Part shown: piece by piece, positions 7,168-7,213 of the stretch
Layout: each line of letters begins with the position of its first letter
Position numbering within the stretch: position 1 is the first letter of the stretch
DNA from: an uncultured Erysipelotrichaceae bacterium
GTDB lineage: Bacteria; Bacillota_I; Bacilli_A; RF39; UBA660
Direction of reading: 5' to 3'
Assembly: GCA_902766815.1 (NCBI GenBank)
Contig: CACXEZ010000094.1
Coordinates: 1-7,213, forward strand
Length of the DNA stretch: 7,213 nucleotides
Notes under the pieces: generated by a model
Told to the model about the DNA's origin: nothing
Seen by the model: the letters and a program-made list of their open reading frames with translations, nothing else
The model's database searches: none
Position numbers and translations under genes: made by a program

Positions 7168-7196
7168 ATTTTATAATAAAAGTGTTTAAAAGTAAA
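7168..7196 (-). promoter_or_regulatory. Putative sigma-A-type promoter of the dnaB-dnaI-dnaE operon
   Basis: On the - strand TTTACT (7196-7191, four of six matches to TTGACA) is followed after 17 bases by TAAAAT (7173-7168, five of six to TATAAT). The start of transcription would fall near 7161, immediately before the ribosome binding site of the dnaB-like gene, giving a leader of about 17 bases. The area is AT-rich, so chance matches are likely. The window ends 69 bases upstream of the start codon, so read-through from an earlier gene cannot be excluded. Confidence 0.4.
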
Positions 7197-7213
7197 GAAT
7201 AGATGTTAGGAAA

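Overview
The window comes from a low-GC, Gram-positive-type bacterium (Bacillota, Bacilli or a Mollicutes relative). The main evidence is a DnaB/DnaI pair of helicase-loading proteins, which is characteristic of that lineage, together with strong AAGGAGG-type ribosome binding sites and very AT-rich codon use. Tryptophan is written as TGG in the genes checked and the genes end in TAA, so nothing suggests the mycoplasma code in which TGA means Trp. This looks like chromosomal housekeeping DNA. I see no mobile element, CRISPR array, tRNA or rRNA.

Left part, + strand (1-1493): two RNA-modification enzymes lie in tandem. A COG1092-type SAM-dependent methyltransferase (RlmI/RlmK-like) has its first few codons cut off by the window edge. 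It overlaps by 23 bases a stand-alone RluA-family pseudouridine synthase. A strong hairpin follows at 1585-1631, and it serves as a terminator between convergent transcription units.

Right part, - strand (7144 down to 1628): a replication operon reads dnaB-like initiation protein (432 aa), dnaI helicase loader (306 aa), a 92-aa unrecognised protein with a C-terminal membrane segment, then dnaE, the DNA polymerase III alpha subunit (975 aa). Gaps are 15, 31 and 44 bases. A likely promoter lies at 7168-7196. A short hairpin with a run of seven U sits just before the dnaE ribosome binding site and may attenuate dnaE relative to the loader genes.

In the Bacillus pathway DnaB and DnaI deliver the replicative helicase to the origin or to restarted forks, and DnaE extends primers alongside PolC. 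The arrangement therefore groups helicase loading and primer extension in one transcript. The least understood item is the small membrane protein between dnaI and dnaE. The rest is mostly well-conserved machinery. The largest stretch without a gene is 1494-1627, which holds only the terminator.
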